Source: Anoxybacillus mongoliensis (GTDB lineage Bacteria > Bacillota > Bacilli > Bacillales > Anoxybacillaceae). From it: a DNA stretch of 64,000 nucleotides. Where the stretch lies: contig NZ_JACHEQ010000007.1 in assembly GCF_014201515.1 (NCBI RefSeq), positions 1 to 64,000 on the forward strand, written 5' to 3'. A program made the translations under genes and the position numbers. Positions within the stretch are counted from its first letter, which is position 1. Every line of letters begins with the position of its first letter. Under the pieces are notes generated by a model, which saw only the letters and a list, made by a program, of their open reading frames with translations, was not told the DNA's origin and did not search any database. This document shows positions 16,796 to 26,347 of this stretch, one piece after another.

Positions 16796-17764
16796 TTATG
16801 TATAAAGATGGCAAGCGACGTAATGCCCTTTTTCAACTTCTTTCCATTCTGGCTTTATCGTTTTACAAATATCCATACATGCTTGACATCGTGTATGAAA
16901 AGCGCACCCTGTTGGCGGATTCGATGGACTTGGTAAATCTCCACTAAGCAGTTGCTTTTCTTTTTTATATTCCGGATCTGGAATCGGGACGGCTTCAAGC
17001 AATGCTTGGGTGTATGGATGTTTCGGATTGCGGTATACATCCTCGCTGTTAGCGAGTTCGACCATTCGCCCTAAATACATGACGCCAACGCGATCGCTAA
17101 TATGGCGAACAACACCAAGGTCATGAGCGATAAAAATATATGTCAAACCAAACTCTTTTTGTAAGTCTTCTAGTAAGTTCAACACTTGGGCTTGAATAGA
17201 CACATCAAGTGCTGAAACAGGCTCATCCGCAATAATTAACTTCGGTTTCGTCATCAATGCGCGAGCAATGCCGATGCGTTGCCGCTGCCCTCCGCTAAAT
17301 TGGTGTGGATAACGTTTTGCATGATAGCTACTTAATCCGACGACTTCTAACATCTCACGCACTTTTTTTCGTCGCTCTTCTTTTGAACCAATTCCATGAA
17401 CAATGAGCGGCTCTTCTAAAATCCTTTCGACTGTATGACGCGGATTAAGCGATGCAAACGGATCTTGAAAAATCATTTGCATATCGCGGCGTACTTTTCT
17501 TAACTGTTGTGGTGATAGCTTCGTCACTTCTTCATTTTCAAACACAATAGATCCTTCCGTCGGTTCAATGAGCCGCAACAGCATTCGTCCTGTTGTGGAT
17601 TTTCCACAGCCACTCTCTCCAACGATGCCTAACGTTTCTCCTTTATAAACAGAAAACGATAAATCGTCGACTGCTTTTACTTGACCGATTTGTTTATTAA
17701 ACAACCCTGCGGTAATCGGAAAATATTTTTTCAGCCCTTTAACTTGTAGTAACGGTTCGTTCAT
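16796..17764 (-). CDS. appF: oligopeptide ABC transporter ATPase AppF
   Basis: Second ATPase of the importer, 322 residues. Walker [13 protein letters not shown], signature FSGGQRQRIGIARAL and Walker B LIIADEPVSALD are intact. The C-terminal oligopeptide-type domain carries the Cys-rich stretch CAFHTRCQACMDIC, which in relatives binds an iron-sulfur cluster. The ATG at 17764 overlaps the 3' end of appD by 26 bases and matches the start of other OppF proteins ([15 protein letters not shown]). The AGGAGG is 12 bases upstream, rather far. Confidence 0.92.
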   Translation of the reverse strand: MNEPLLQVKGLKKYFPITAGLFNKQIGQVKAVDDLSFSVYKGETLGIVGESGCGKSTTGRMLLRLIEPTEGSIVFENEEVTKLSPQQLRKVRRDMQMIFQDPFASLNPRHTVERILEEPLIVHGIGSKEERRKKVREMLEVVGLSSYHAKRYPHQFSGGQRQRIGIARALMTKPKLIIADEPVSALDVSIQAQVLNLLEDLQKEFGLTYIFIAHDLGVVRHISDRVGVMYLGRMVELANSEDVYRNPKHPYTQALLEAVPIPDPEYKKEKQLLSGDLPSPSNPPTGCAFHTRCQACMDICKTIKPEWKEVEKGHYVACHLYT

Positions 17765-18752
17765 GGATGGTATGTTCCTCCTTTGCATACAAAAAGCAAC
17801 GCACACGATGTCCTTGTTCTACTTCGTATAAATCAGGATTTTCGGAAAAACATCGCTCAAATGCTTGTTCACATCTTGCCGCAAAACGACAACCATGTTT
17901 AATAGAACCCGGTTTAGGTACGCTTCCCGGAATAGAATATAAACGTGCTTTTCTTTCCCGAATATCTGGAACGGAACGAATAAGCCCAATTGTATACGGA
18001 TGTTTTGGACGGCGAAAAATCGTTTGAATATCTCCTTCTTCAATAATTTTTCCCGCATACATCACAACGACACGATGACACATTTCTGCGACGACGCCTA
18101 AGTCGTGCGTAATCATCATAATCGCTGTGCCGAATTGTTCGTTTAACTGCTTCATCAAATGTAAAATTTGCGCCTGAATCGTCACATCTAAAGCGGTCGT
18201 TGGCTCATCAGCAATTAATAAAGACGGGTTGCACACCATCGCCATCGCAATCATGACACGCTGTCGCATGCCACCAGATAGTTGATGTGGATATTCATCA
18301 ATTATCTCCTCAGCACGAGGTAAACCAACAAGTTTCAACATATCAACCGCTCGCTTCCGAGCTTCTGCCTTACTTATTTTTTTGTGAATGCGAATTGCTT
18401 CAATCATTTGATTTCCAATGGTAAAAAGCGGGTTTAATGACGTCATCGGTTCTTGGAAAATCATCGCAATTTCATTTCCACGTATTTCTTTCATTCGTTT
18501 TTCCGATGCTAGCACAATATTTTCATCTTTAAACCATATTTCTCCATTCGTAATTTTCCCGATTCCTTTCGGCAACAATCCCATAATAGAAAGCGATGTC
18601 ACACTCTTTCCACATCCTGATTCGCCAACAACACCTAAAATTTCACCTTTATTTATGTAAAAGTCCACTCCATCAACCGCAGGAACTTCCCCTTCGTCTG
18701 TGAAAAAGCACGTTTTTAAATTTTTGACTCGTAAAATTGCCTCATCCCCCAC
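17739..18752 (-). CDS. appD: oligopeptide ABC transporter ATPase AppD
   Basis: First gene of the oligopeptide importer operon, 337 residues. Walker [13 protein letters not shown], signature [15 protein letters not shown] and Walker [13 protein letters not shown] are visible, and the C-terminal oligo_HPY region has [17 protein letters not shown] start at 18752 with AAAGGAGG about nine bases upstream. The long AT-rich gap behind it (18753-18890) should hold the operon promoter, though no convincing -35/-10 pair was settled on. Confidence 0.93.
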   Translation of the reverse strand: MGDEAILRVKNLKTCFFTDEGEVPAVDGVDFYINKGEILGVVGESGCGKSVTSLSIMGLLPKGIGKITNGEIWFKDENIVLASEKRMKEIRGNEIAMIFQEPMTSLNPLFTIGNQMIEAIRIHKKISKAEARKRAVDMLKLVGLPRAEEIIDEYPHQLSGGMRQRVMIAMAMVCNPSLLIADEPTTALDVTIQAQILHLMKQLNEQFGTAIMMITHDLGVVAEMCHRVVVMYAGKIIEEGDIQTIFRRPKHPYTIGLIRSVPDIRERKARLYSIPGSVPKPGSIKHGCRFAARCEQAFERCFSENPDLYEVEQGHRVRCFLYAKEEHTIHERTVTTS

Positions 18753-18876
18753 GGAAGCCCCTCCTTTTATATGCAGAAAATTTATATTTTTAAAATAATT
18801 TTTATATACGTTTCAAATTATTACATGAATATTAAAAAAATACAATAAAAAATTCAAAAAATTTTATCATTCTTGA

Positions 18877-18918
18877 CAAAAAATAAAAAAACAACGGCTG
18901 AAAGCGTATAACCGTTGT
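18877..18918 (-). terminator. terminator after ygaC
   Basis: On the minus strand ACAACGGTT and CCGTTGT form a stem followed by an unbroken run of seven T and a T-rich tail. It lies about 25 bases beyond the ygaC stop. Confidence 0.85.
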
Positions 18919-18942
18919 CTTCAACAAACATATGTATCGTTT

Positions 18943-19473
18943 TCACTTTCCATACATAATAAACTTTTTATACCAATGTTCGACCACTTCAGGAGCAAAC
19001 GGTCCTTTTTTTTCTTTAATCCATTGAATTAATTTTTGAATATTATTTTTTAAAATCTTATCAATAATTTCAGGGTAGTTCATTTGTTTGCGGTGTCGTT
19101 CGTATTCATCACGATCTAATATTTCATATTGACCGTTTGGGAATACTTTAATATCTAAATCATAATCAATATATTTCAACGCTTCTCCATCCCAAACGTA
19201 AGGCGAGCTAATATTGCAATAGTAATACACACCTTCTGGACGAATCATCGCAATAATGTTAAACCAATGTTCTGCATAAAAAAAACAAATGGCTGGCTCA
19301 CGCGTCACCCACGTTCTCCCATCTGATTCTGTCACAAGTGTACGATCGTTGCCACCGATCACTTCATCTTCGCTTCCTTTTAAAACGACCGTTTCTTTCC
19401 ATGCACGATGGATATGACCATCATGTTTATAACTATGAATTTGAATGATCGCCCCTGTCTGTGGATAATCCAT
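18943..19473 (-). CDS. ygaC: nucleoside tri-/diphosphatase, DUF402 protein YgaC
   Basis: A 176-residue DUF402/UPF0374 protein equivalent to B. subtilis YgaC. Family members hydrolyse nucleoside tri- and diphosphates with divalent metal ions. Conserved blocks visible are [14 protein letters not shown] near the N-terminus, the acidic region [20 protein letters not shown] and [15 protein letters not shown]. The position beside sspE matches the B. subtilis order. The ATG has a purine-rich AAAGTAGGGAATACG upstream. Confidence 0.9.
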   Translation of the reverse strand: MDYPQTGAIIQIHSYKHDGHIHRAWKETVVLKGSEDEVIGGNDRTLVTESDGRTWVTREPAICFFYAEHWFNIIAMIRPEGVYYYCNISSPYVWDGEALKYIDYDLDIKVFPNGQYEILDRDEYERHRKQMNYPEIIDKILKNNIQKLIQWIKEKKGPFAPEVVEHWYKKFIMYGK

Positions 19474-19533
19474 ACGTATTCCCTACTTTCATTCGACGCT
19501 TTTTCTTCTATTATAACGTTAATAAGCGAGGAA

Positions 19534-19564
19534 GAAAAAGAGCATCGGACGAAAACCGATGCCC
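19534..19564 (-). terminator. terminator after sspE
   Basis: GGGCATCGG and CCGATGCTC pair around a seven-base loop on the minus strand, followed by TTTTTCTT. Confidence 0.85.
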
Positions 19565-19572
19565 TTTGCGTG

Positions 19573-19722
19573 TTATTGATTTTTCTTTGCTTCTGATTTT
19601 GCGTTTTGTTGTTTAACGTGTTGAATATCTGTTTCAGTTGAAAACTCTGTTCCGTATTGACCAGCATTTTGTTGTTTAATATGTTGAATGTTTGTTCCTG
19701 CTACTGTTTTGTTTGGTTTCAC
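19573..19722 (-). CDS. sspE: gamma-type small acid-soluble spore protein SspE
   Basis: A 49-residue protein read directly from the minus strand. It shows the two gamma-SASP repeats, each ending in a block like [17 protein letters not shown] and [15 protein letters not shown], and is rich in Gln, Asn and Lys. Gamma-SASPs are amino-acid stores in the spore core, cleaved by the germination protease at sites such as [13 protein letters not shown] start with GGAGGTGAG a few bases upstream. This example has two repeats and is shorter than B. subtilis SspE (84 residues). Sigma-G control is expected; a weak match to a sigma-G promoter lies upstream. Confidence 0.93.
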   Translation of the reverse strand: MKPNKTVAGTNIQHIKQQNAGQYGTEFSTETDIQHVKQQNAKSEAKKNQ

Positions 19723-19821
19723 GATACTCACCTCCACGCTTATTACTTTGTATCATTGGTTCAAAAAATATCCGTATGAATAATTTTTGTTGCGTTTCCT
19801 ACACTACATAAAGAGGTGAGA

Positions 19822-20049
19822 ATGATGTATATTGGCCGCGATTTAGCAGCTTTGCAAATGATTTCAAAACAGGAGTGGAAAGATAGTGAGTTAGCGTTTT
19901 TTCATCATGCCCTTCAACAAGTAACTCCGTATTTAAATGCAGAAGGACAAACAATGCATCGTGAAATTATTGAAGAAATTGAAGCAAGAGGCGGTTTCCA
20001 ACGAAGCGAAGCAACATATACAAATGGAACACGCGTATTTTATGAGTAA
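19822..20049 (+). CDS. small conserved protein of unknown function
   Basis: About 75 residues, starting MMYIGRDLAALQMISK, with the motif ARGGFQRSEATYTNGTRVFYE at the C-terminus (shown here as its ends only: ARGGF and FYE). GAGGTGAGA is a few bases upstream of the two adjacent ATG codons at 19822 and 19825; a GTG at 19816 lies inside that ribosome binding site and is rejected. The place next to mutY in the yfh region suggests it may be the counterpart of B. subtilis YfhS, but I am not sure. No domain of known function is recognised. Confidence 0.7.
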   Translation: MMYIGRDLAALQMISKQEWKDSELAFFHHALQQVTPYLNAEGQTMHREIIEEIEARGGFQRSEATYTNGTRVFYE

Positions 20050-20070
20050 AGGCAAACGCCTTTACTCATA
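20041..20070. repeat. 13-bp perfect inverted repeat joining two convergent stop codons
   Basis: TATGAGTAAAGGC and GCCTTTACTCATA surround the loop AAAC. The left arm contains the stop of the small plus-strand gene and the right arm the stop of mutY, both reading GAG TAA. There is no T-run on either side, so its termination strength is doubtful. Confidence 0.75.
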
Positions 20071-21144
20071 CGCTTGCCATATTTTTTGATATATGACTGG
20101 AAAAGCATATTGTTTTAGTTCATCAGCTGTTACCCATCTGGTCGTTTTCTCATCGATTTGCAATTGAAGTGCCCTTGCTTTATATGCTTCAATATGCCAA
20201 ACGATATGAGAAAATACATGCTCAAATGTATCGATTCGTTCCATCGAGCGAATGAAAACATGATATCGTTCACTTATTTCTTTTATAAATTCCTGTTCAT
20301 TTAGTGTCGGAGCATGTTCGTCATTTGGAAATTGCCAGAGATTCGCAAGCAATCCGCTACTTGGTCGCTTTTCAATTAGTATACGCCCTTCTTCGTTAAC
20401 AAGTACGACAGCACGAAAGGCCACGTGCTTTGGAGCTTTCGCTTTCTTTTTTATCGGTAGCTGTTTTTCTACCCCTTCTGCAAACGCGCGGCAGTGGCGT
20501 TGAACGGGACATAATAAACAACTTGGATTTTTCGGCGTACAAATAAGTGCGCCAAGTTCCATTAACGCTTGATTAAAGTCAGACGGATTGCCATGTGCAA
20601 TAATATGGGATACAATTTGTTCAAACTTTTTTCTTGTACTCGCTTTCGTAATGTCGTCTGTAATATAAAAAATACGCGACAATACCCGCATCACATTTCC
20701 ATCTACCGCAGGCTCAGGAATATCGTAAGCAATGCTTAATACCGCTCCGGTTGTATATGGTCCGACGCCCTTCAATGAAGAAAATTGTTCTTTACATGCC
20801 GGCACACGTCCATCGTACTTTTCTTTTACTTCTTTTACTGCTGCATGTAAATGGCGAATACGGGAGTAATATCCGAGCCCTTCCCACACCTTTAGCACTT
20901 CCTCTTCCTCTGCGTCAGCTAACGCGTCTAAAGTCGGAAATTTTTCGATAAACTGATAAAAGTAAGGGATGACCGTATCAACACGCGTTTGTTGCAACAT
21001 GACTTCTGATACCCATATTTTGTATGGATCTTTTTCTTTACGCCACGGCAAATCACGTTTCTCTGCTTGAAACCACTGAATTAAATCGTGCTGAAATAAC
21101 TCAATATGAAAATGTGCCAATATTTGTTGTAAATTTTCTCTCAC
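20062..21144 (-). CDS. mutY: A/G-specific adenine glycosylase MutY
   Basis: Base-excision repair enzyme that removes adenine opposite 8-oxoguanine, about 360 residues. The catalytic core holds WVSEVMLQQTRVDTV (catalytic Glu), the helix-hairpin-helix LKGVGPYTTGAVLSIAY and the catalytic Asp in PAVDGNVMRVLSR. Four Cys in CTPKNPSCLLCPVQRHC make the 4Fe-4S loop. The C-terminal Nudix-like domain (about 225-350) recognises 8-oxoG. GTG at 21144 is preferred, with GGAGG seven bases upstream; the ATG at 21150 is only one base from it. Divergent from yfhP as in B. subtilis. Confidence 0.95.
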   Translation of the reverse strand: MRENLQQILAHFHIELFQHDLIQWFQAEKRDLPWRKEKDPYKIWVSEVMLQQTRVDTVIPYFYQFIEKFPTLDALADAEEEEVLKVWEGLGYYSRIRHLHAAVKEVKEKYDGRVPACKEQFSSLKGVGPYTTGAVLSIAYDIPEPAVDGNVMRVLSRIFYITDDITKASTRKKFEQIVSHIIAHGNPSDFNQALMELGALICTPKNPSCLLCPVQRHCRAFAEGVEKQLPIKKKAKAPKHVAFRAVVLVNEEGRILIEKRPSSGLLANLWQFPNDEHAPTLNEQEFIKEISERYHVFIRSMERIDTFEHVFSHIVWHIEAYKARALQLQIDEKTTRWVTADELKQYAFPVIYQKIWQAYE

Positions 21145-21206
21145 GTTCATTCCTCCAAGGTGGTAAACTAAAAGTAAGTTCAATCGGAAAAAAGGAGGCC
21201 TTTTAT

Positions 21207-22184
21207 TTGGATACTGGTACACACGTTTTGATGGGGTTTGCATTAGGTGGATTAGCTACGCTAGATCCAACAATCGCTCATGATCCGACGCTTGCTCACG
21301 CTGTACTCATCGGCACGCTTCTAGGCTCGCAAGCACCTGATATGGACACTGTTTTAAAATTAAAAAATAACGCCAAATATATTCGCAACCATCGTGGCAT
21401 CACTCACTCTATCCCTGCCTTATTTGTTTGGACGTTGCTCATTAGCGTTGTTCTTTTTTATGTGTATGACACGTCTTTTTTCCACGTCGCACTTTGGACA
21501 TGGATTGCCGTTAGTTTACATGTATTTGTTGACATTTTTAATTCTTATGGCACGCAAGCGTTACGCCCTTTTTCGAGAAAATGGGTCGCCCTTGGTATCA
21601 TTAACACATTCGATCCATTTATTTTTATTATCCATGTCGCTGGTGTTGTATTATGGTTGAGCGGATACCATGCAGGATACACGTTTCTTTCCGTATATAT
21701 CGTGCTCATTGGTTACTATATCATTCGCTATCGTCAACAACAAGCGATAAAACAAAAATTAAAACAAATGTTCTCGGATGTCGAACAAATCATTACCGTA
21801 CCGACAATAAAATGGAATGAGTGGCATTTAGCTGTGACGACATCAACTCATTTTTACGTTGCGCGGGCACAAAGCGGGGCAATTGATATACTTGACATTT
21901 TTGAAAAATGTCCGATCCCAAATATCCCAGTTATTGAAAAAGCAAAACAAGATGAAAATTTAGCTGCCTTTTTGTCATTTTCGCCTGTATATCGTTGGGA
22001 AATTCATGAATATGACGATCACTATGAAGTGCGTTTCATCGACTTGCGTTACCGAAGTAAAGATTATTATCCGTTCGTTGCAGTTGTGCAACTTGACCGT
22101 GATTTAAACATTGTTAGTTCCTATACGGGATGGATTTTTAGCGAAAAGAAATTGCGCAAAAAACTAGAACTTATTCCAAGCTAA
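21207..22184 (+). CDS. yfhP: metal-dependent membrane hydrolase YfhP (DUF457)
   Basis: A 325-residue membrane protein of the YdjM/LexA-binding hydrolase family. About four membrane helices follow the metal-binding His motif NHRGITHS (about residues 58-65) and DTGTHVLMGFALGG at the N-terminus; a soluble domain follows after about residue 180. The start is taken as TTG at 21207 because AAAGGAGG lies eight bases upstream and the N-terminus then matches relatives (LDTGTHVLMG). The upstream extension in frame overlaps mutY and is spurious. Function is unproven. Confidence 0.85.
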   Translation: MDTGTHVLMGFALGGLATLDPTIAHDPTLAHAVLIGTLLGSQAPDMDTVLKLKNNAKYIRNHRGITHSIPALFVWTLLISVVLFYVYDTSFFHVALWTWIAVSLHVFVDIFNSYGTQALRPFSRKWVALGIINTFDPFIFIIHVAGVVLWLSGYHAGYTFLSVYIVLIGYYIIRYRQQQAIKQKLKQMFSDVEQIITVPTIKWNEWHLAVTTSTHFYVARAQSGAIDILDIFEKCPIPNIPVIEKAKQDENLAAFLSFSPVYRWEIHEYDDHYEVRFIDLRYRSKDYYPFVAVVQLDRDLNIVSSYTGWIFSEKKLRKKLELIPS

Positions 22185-22265
22185 AGTAGGCGTAAAGTCA
22201 TCCCTCTCAACAAATACTATACGTGTGCTTCGAAAGCACGAAATGGACGTCTGGGGGGACTAACA

Positions 22266-22433
22266 TTGAGCAATAAAGAACGCGGCTTTCCGAATCAAAA
22301 CAACGAAAAATTAGAAGGCGAGCCACGCGCAAAAGCGGAATACGCATCGAAACGTGCAAACGGCACGATTAATACGCACCCTCAAGAACGAATGCACGCA
22401 TCAAGTCAACGTGGCGACATCGAGGAGGAATAA
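22266..22433 (+). CDS. sspK: small acid-soluble spore protein K
   Basis: A 55-residue minor SASP read from TTG at 22266. The sequence shows the family features [20 protein letters not shown], then YASKRANG and HPQERMHAS. Purine-rich GGGGGGAC is the only ribosome binding site. A short dyad GTGCTT-CGA-AAGCAC lies in the leader. Expected in the forespore under sigma-G. The 3' end GAGGAGGAATAA provides the ribosome binding site of the next gene, so the two are probably translationally coupled. Confidence 0.9.
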   Translation: MSNKERGFPNQNNEKLEGEPRAKAEYASKRANGTINTHPQERMHASSQRGDIEEE

Positions 22434-22434
22434 A

Positions 22435-22599
22435 ATGGGTAAACATTGGCGTAAAAAATTTTATGATAACCGTTATTCCGATCCTTTTCCACAACCATGG
22501 GCAAACCCGAAACACGCCCATGCGCAAGTAAACGGCGAAACACAACAATCGCAAAGTTTAATGATTTTACATTCTGAAGTAAGCAAACGGAAAATTTAA
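22435..22599 (+). CDS. YpzG-like small protein
   Basis: A 54-residue basic protein beginning MGKHWRKKFYDNRYSDPF and containing ANPKHAHAQVNGETQQSQSL, a pattern shared by the YpzG family of small Bacillus proteins. It starts one base after the sspK stop and uses the GAGGAGG inside the sspK tail. Being coupled to a spore protein gene suggests sporulation-time expression. Function unknown. Confidence 0.82.
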   Translation: MGKHWRKKFYDNRYSDPFPQPWANPKHAHAQVNGETQQSQSLMILHSEVSKRKI

Positions 22600-22603
22600 A
22601 ATG

Positions 22604-22640
22604 AGAAAAGAGGTTGACGAGCGTGTCAACCTCTTTTCTT
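22604..22640. terminator. bidirectional terminator between the YpzG-like gene and yfhH
   Basis: A perfect 14-base stem, GAAAAGAGGTTGAC with GTCAACCTCTTTTC, around GAGCGT. The yfhH stop codon lies inside the stem, so the last three codons of yfhH form part of the terminator. Confidence 0.88.
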
Positions 22641-22946
22641 TAACAACGAAATCGGTAGCGCGACTTCGGTGTTTGGATCGTTTAAACGATAGCCCCATGC
22701 GAAAACGCCGTTCATATATTGAAGTTTAAATAACGACTGTGGATCCCCTTCAATTTCATAAAATTCCCCTGGTTGAAAATCATTCGGATTTAACAAATAC
22801 GCTTTCGCCATCGCAATTTTCCGTTCATATACTGCGTATTCGTTCACCATTCCCATTTGTTCCGCTTTTCGTGCTTTCTCCGTTAATGTGGCGATCTCTT
22901 GTTTTAATTCCCATTCACTCATTTCACTATATCTTTTTTGATCCAT
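22626..22946 (-). CDS. yfhH: YfhH family protein (DUF1811)
   Basis: A 106-residue protein matching B. subtilis YfhH. An N-terminal helical hairpin (MSEWELKQEIATLTEKARKA, then YERKIAMAKAYL) is followed by a small beta domain with FQPGEFYEIEGDP and FKLQYMNGVFAWGYRL. The ATG at 22946 has GGAG eight bases upstream. The gene order around recX, yfhF and sspK is the B. subtilis yfh order. Biological role not established. Confidence 0.88.
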   Translation of the reverse strand: MDQKRYSEMSEWELKQEIATLTEKARKAEQMGMVNEYAVYERKIAMAKAYLLNPNDFQPGEFYEIEGDPQSLFKLQYMNGVFAWGYRLNDPNTEVALPISLLKKRG

Positions 22947-22999
22947 TTTCCCCACTCCACTTTATGACAGCTTCATGTTCATCGTATCATAAAGTGAAG

Positions 23000-24646
23000 C
23001 TAAAATACATAGATCAAAATAAGGCTAAATATTCCAGTCATCAATACGTAATAAAGCATCGGAATGAGCGTCATGCGAATGATTGTCCCTTCTTTTCCAG
23101 CTAAACCGACGACGGAAGCGGCAGCAACAACGTTTAGTACACAAACCATATTCCCCGCATTCGCCCCTAACATTTGTCCAGCAATAACGATATGATGAGG
23201 CACTTGAATTTGATCAGCAATGCTAAATTGAAATAAAGAAAACATCATGTTACTAAACGTTGCACTACCTGAAATAAATGAACCGAGCGAACCGATCAAA
23301 GGAGCAACTAACGGCCAAGCCGCACCAACCGCCCCTGCGACCATCGACGCTAGCTCAATCGGCATACTTGCCAGCCCTGCGTCATTTATACCGGAGTTAA
23401 TGAAAATTCGAACCATCGGCACCGCCGTTCCGAGCGCAATGGCGCTACCGATGAGCGTATATGCTGATTCTTTTATTGTTGTCACAACATCTTCGCGCTT
23501 CATTTTATGCATAAACACTGTAATGAAAATGACAACAAGAAAAATCGTTCCCGGTAAATATAACGGTTCAATCGATGTGCTAATGTTCGTCCCTAAAATG
23601 TTGTTAAACTGTAGTTTTACCGAACGAAGCCATGCTTTTAACGGTAAGTTTTGAAGGCGAGTCAACACTAAGATAAGCGCAACTAAAATATACGGCATCC
23701 ATGCAAGTAAAAGTGGCATGTTACTTTTTTGAACATTCGTTACTTGTTCATGCGCATCTGTTTTCTTAAAATCCCATGGCTCTTTCGGTAATAAAAATCC
23801 TTTTTTCGCCGCTGGAACGACGATCGCTAAACCGATTAATCCCCCGATCATCGATGGGAACTCTGGTCCGAGAAAAGAAGCAACGAGAAACGCAGGAACG
23901 GTAAAACTAAGCCCTGCAAATAACGCAAATTTCCAAATTTCTAATCCTTCTTTCCACGAACGATTTTCACCAAAAAAGCGCGTTAAAATAAGCACTAAAA
24001 TAAGCGGGATAAACGTACCGATAATAATATCAAACGACACCGCTTGTTTAGCTAATGTTTGAAGAAATGATGATAAATCCGCTGTTCCGATGACATGTTG
24101 CACTCGTTCGGCAACAGAGTTTCCTTCCCGAAGTCCTTGATCAACCCCGACAATAATCGGTGTGCCGACGGCTCCGAACGAAACAGGACTACTATCTGCA
24201 ACGAGGGCAACAACAACCGCCGCAAGTGGTGGAAATCCTAAAGCAACAAGAAGCGGAGCACCGATAGCTGCAGGCGTTCCAAACCCTGCTGCACCTTCGA
24301 TGAAAGCACCAAACAACCATGCAATAATGATAACTTGTACGCGACGGTCACGCGTAATACCTAAAAATCCACTTCGGATCGCGTCCATTGCCCCACTTTT
24401 CGTTAACGTATTTAACAATAAAATAGCACCAAAAATAATCCATAAAATTGAAATGGCTACAATGACACCTTCAATGGTTGCAGCTGCCACTTGAATGCCG
24501 GGCATTTTCCAAACAAACAACGATAACACAACAGTAATTAAAAAACTAATCGGCATCGCTTTTGCCGCTGGAAGACGCAGTAAAACAAGAAAAAGAAAGA
24601 CAGCTAATACCGGTGTAGAAGCTGTGATTACTTGTAAAAAGCTCAT
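23000..24646 (-). CDS. lctP: L-lactate permease
   Basis: Integral membrane carrier of the LctP family, 548 residues with about 13 hydrophobic segments; it imports L-lactate (and glycolate) with protons. Family motifs visible include [16 protein letters not shown] (about residues 115-130) and the C-terminal [19 protein letters not shown]. The ATG at 24646 follows AAAGGGG by seven bases; 14 upstream codons are dropped. No lactate dehydrogenase or lut genes adjoin it. Convergent with yfhH, divergent from the SDR gene. Confidence 0.92.
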   Translation of the reverse strand: MSFLQVITASTPVLAVFLFLVLLRLPAAKAMPISFLITVVLSLFVWKMPGIQVAAATIEGVIVAISILWIIFGAILLLNTLTKSGAMDAIRSGFLGITRDRRVQVIIIAWLFGAFIEGAAGFGTPAAIGAPLLVALGFPPLAAVVVALVADSSPVSFGAVGTPIIVGVDQGLREGNSVAERVQHVIGTADLSSFLQTLAKQAVSFDIIIGTFIPLILVLILTRFFGENRSWKEGLEIWKFALFAGLSFTVPAFLVASFLGPEFPSMIGGLIGLAIVVPAAKKGFLLPKEPWDFKKTDAHEQVTNVQKSNMPLLLAWMPYILVALILVLTRLQNLPLKAWLRSVKLQFNNILGTNISTSIEPLYLPGTIFLVVIFITVFMHKMKREDVVTTIKESAYTLIGSAIALGTAVPMVRIFINSGINDAGLASMPIELASMVAGAVGAAWPLVAPLIGSLGSFISGSATFSNMMFSLFQFSIADQIQVPHHIVIAGQMLGANAGNMVCVLNVVAAASVVGLAGKEGTIIRMTLIPMLYYVLMTGIFSLILIYVF

Positions 24647-24803
24647 ATTGTTCCCCTTTCTTTGTTGTAATATAATGACATAAGACATTATACTACATAT
24701 TTGTGCACGTATTCACAATGACATTTGACTACTTCTTGACAACTGTTTATGTATACGTTTTCCTTGTTTTTGTAAATATATCACATACGGAAGGATGAAA
24801 ATC

Positions 24804-25472
24804 ATGGAAAGTATCGTTATCACAGGGGCTGGGGCAGGGCTCGGAAAAGAACTTGCGCTTTTATATGCACAAAAGGGGTACGAAATCATTTTAGTCGGGA
24901 GAAGAAAAGAACCATTGCAATCTGTTCAAAAACAAATTGAATCATTTGGAGGAAAAGCCGTTGCTTTCCCACTTGATATTACAAATTATGAACAAGTGCA
25001 CGAAACAGCTGAAGCACTTTGTCATACATACAACATTACGATGCTTATTAACAATGCAGGCATCGGCCATTTCGGTCCACTGGAACACATGACGGAGCAA
25101 CATATTCACGAAATGATTGATATTAACGTCAAAGGTACAATATATATGACAAAAGCGTTTCTCCCATATTTTAAAACGTTACCTAAAGCCAACATCATGA
25201 ACATTATTTCAACAGCCGGTTTGCGTGGTAAAATAAACGAAAGTGTATATGTCGCAAGTAAATTTGCTGTGCGCGGTTTTAGCGAAAGTCTTTTGAAAGA
25301 GCTGGCGGAAACAAACGTTGCTGTTACCGCTGTATATATGGGCGGTATGAATACGCCGTTTTGGGACGATTCCGATCATATTCAAGACCGTTCCCGCCTT
25401 CGCTCACCAAAACAAGTAGCCGAAACAATCATAAACGAATATAAACGACAAGCAGAAATCATTGTGGAGTAG
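24804..25472 (+). CDS. short-chain dehydrogenase/reductase
   Basis: Classical SDR of 222 residues. The cofactor loop is TGAGAGLG (about residues 6-13), with NNAG at about 85 and the catalytic Ser in STAG and Tyr-Lys in YVASK. The Arg pair in GRRKEP after beta-2 suggests NADPH preference. It resembles B. subtilis YqjQ/DltE-type proteins; substrate unknown. ATG at 24804 is chosen because GGAAGG is then nine bases away, against none for the ATG at 24795. Ends tail-to-tail with recX over a shared terminator. Confidence 0.85.
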   Translation: MESIVITGAGAGLGKELALLYAQKGYEIILVGRRKEPLQSVQKQIESFGGKAVAFPLDITNYEQVHETAEALCHTYNITMLINNAGIGHFGPLEHMTEQHIHEMIDINVKGTIYMTKAFLPYFKTLPKANIMNIISTAGLRGKINESVYVASKFAVRGFSESLLKELAETNVAVTAVYMGGMNTPFWDDSDHIQDRSRLRSPKQVAETIINEYKRQAEIIVE

Positions 25473-25499
25473 GAGGAATTAGCCCTCCTTTTTCTTTTC
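25471..25499. terminator. terminator between the SDR gene and recX
   Basis: AGGAGG and CCTCCT pair across AATTAGC and are followed by a long T-rich run on the plus strand. The recX stop codon lies in the loop, and the SDR stop codon at the left edge. Confidence 0.7.
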
Positions 25500-26282
25500 T
25501 AAAAATTTTTCAATTAACGAAAGTGAAAAACCTTTTCGGTACAATGCTTGTTTCATTTTTTGTTCGTACGTATAACAATCATATTTTGCGTAGCGACGAT
25601 GTGCCTTTTCCCCGTGATACATGAGCGCTTCCCATTCCGCTTCATCGTTTTCAGTTACATGTTGTTTTGCCACTTCAACAATATGCGGAGAAAAGCCTTT
25701 CATATGCAACAGTTGAGCAATATATATTTTTTGTTCTTGATACGACCGTTTTTTTGATTGCTTATTTATTTTTTCAATCCATTTGATCGCTTTGTCTCGT
25801 TGCATATCTTCTGTATAACGTTCCATCGCCTTTGCGATCACATCGTCACTTATTCCTTTATCCATTAGCTCTCTACAAATCACATAAGGTCCTTTCATCG
25901 TTGTATTCATTTGTGTTTGTACGTATGCATGTGCAAATTGCTCATCGTCTATATATCGCTCATGTTGTAGTTTTACAATCACTCGTTCAATCGTTCGGGC
26001 ATCTATGTCTTTTTTTGCTAAATAATCAGCCACTTCTCTTTTCGAGCGCATGCGATAAGCTAAAAAACGAAGTGCCAACTTATACGCTTGTTTTTCGTCA
26101 TCTTTTTTCATCATCTCTGCCCATTGCTCCGCGGTTACTGCCATTCCCTTTTTTATTCGATATTCAATTAGTATATCTTGATCGACAGAAACCACTTGTT
26201 TACTGCCATCTTCTTCGACAAAATGAACGTAAAAACGTTCGGCATTTTTTCGATCTACTTCAATTTTTTCAACCCACATCAT
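25479..26282 (-). CDS. recX: recombination regulator RecX
   Basis: About 267 residues, composed of repeated three-helix RecX modules: ALRFLAYRMRSKREVADYL (about residue 60), VIVKLQHERYIDDEQFAHAY, CRELMDKGISDDVIAKAM and further copies to the C-terminus. RecX binds RecA filaments and tunes recombination. The start at MMWVEKIEVDR (26282) has AAGGTG seven bases upstream; the 56-residue extension in the open frame is not conserved-looking and overlaps the yfhF promoter region. Equivalent to B. subtilis yfhG. Confidence 0.92.
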   Translation of the reverse strand: MMWVEKIEVDRKNAERFYVHFVEEDGSKQVVSVDQDILIEYRIKKGMAVTAEQWAEMMKKDDEKQAYKLALRFLAYRMRSKREVADYLAKKDIDARTIERVIVKLQHERYIDDEQFAHAYVQTQMNTTMKGPYVICRELMDKGISDDVIAKAMERYTEDMQRDKAIKWIEKINKQSKKRSYQEQKIYIAQLLHMKGFSPHIVEVAKQHVTENDEAEWEALMYHGEKAHRRYAKYDCYTYEQKMKQALYRKGFSLSLIEKFLEKKKEG

Positions 26283-26347
26283 TAGAACACACCTTTTCTT
26301 TCTTTTTTCCTTTAAACAACGCATAATAAAGGAAAGGAGGGAAAATA

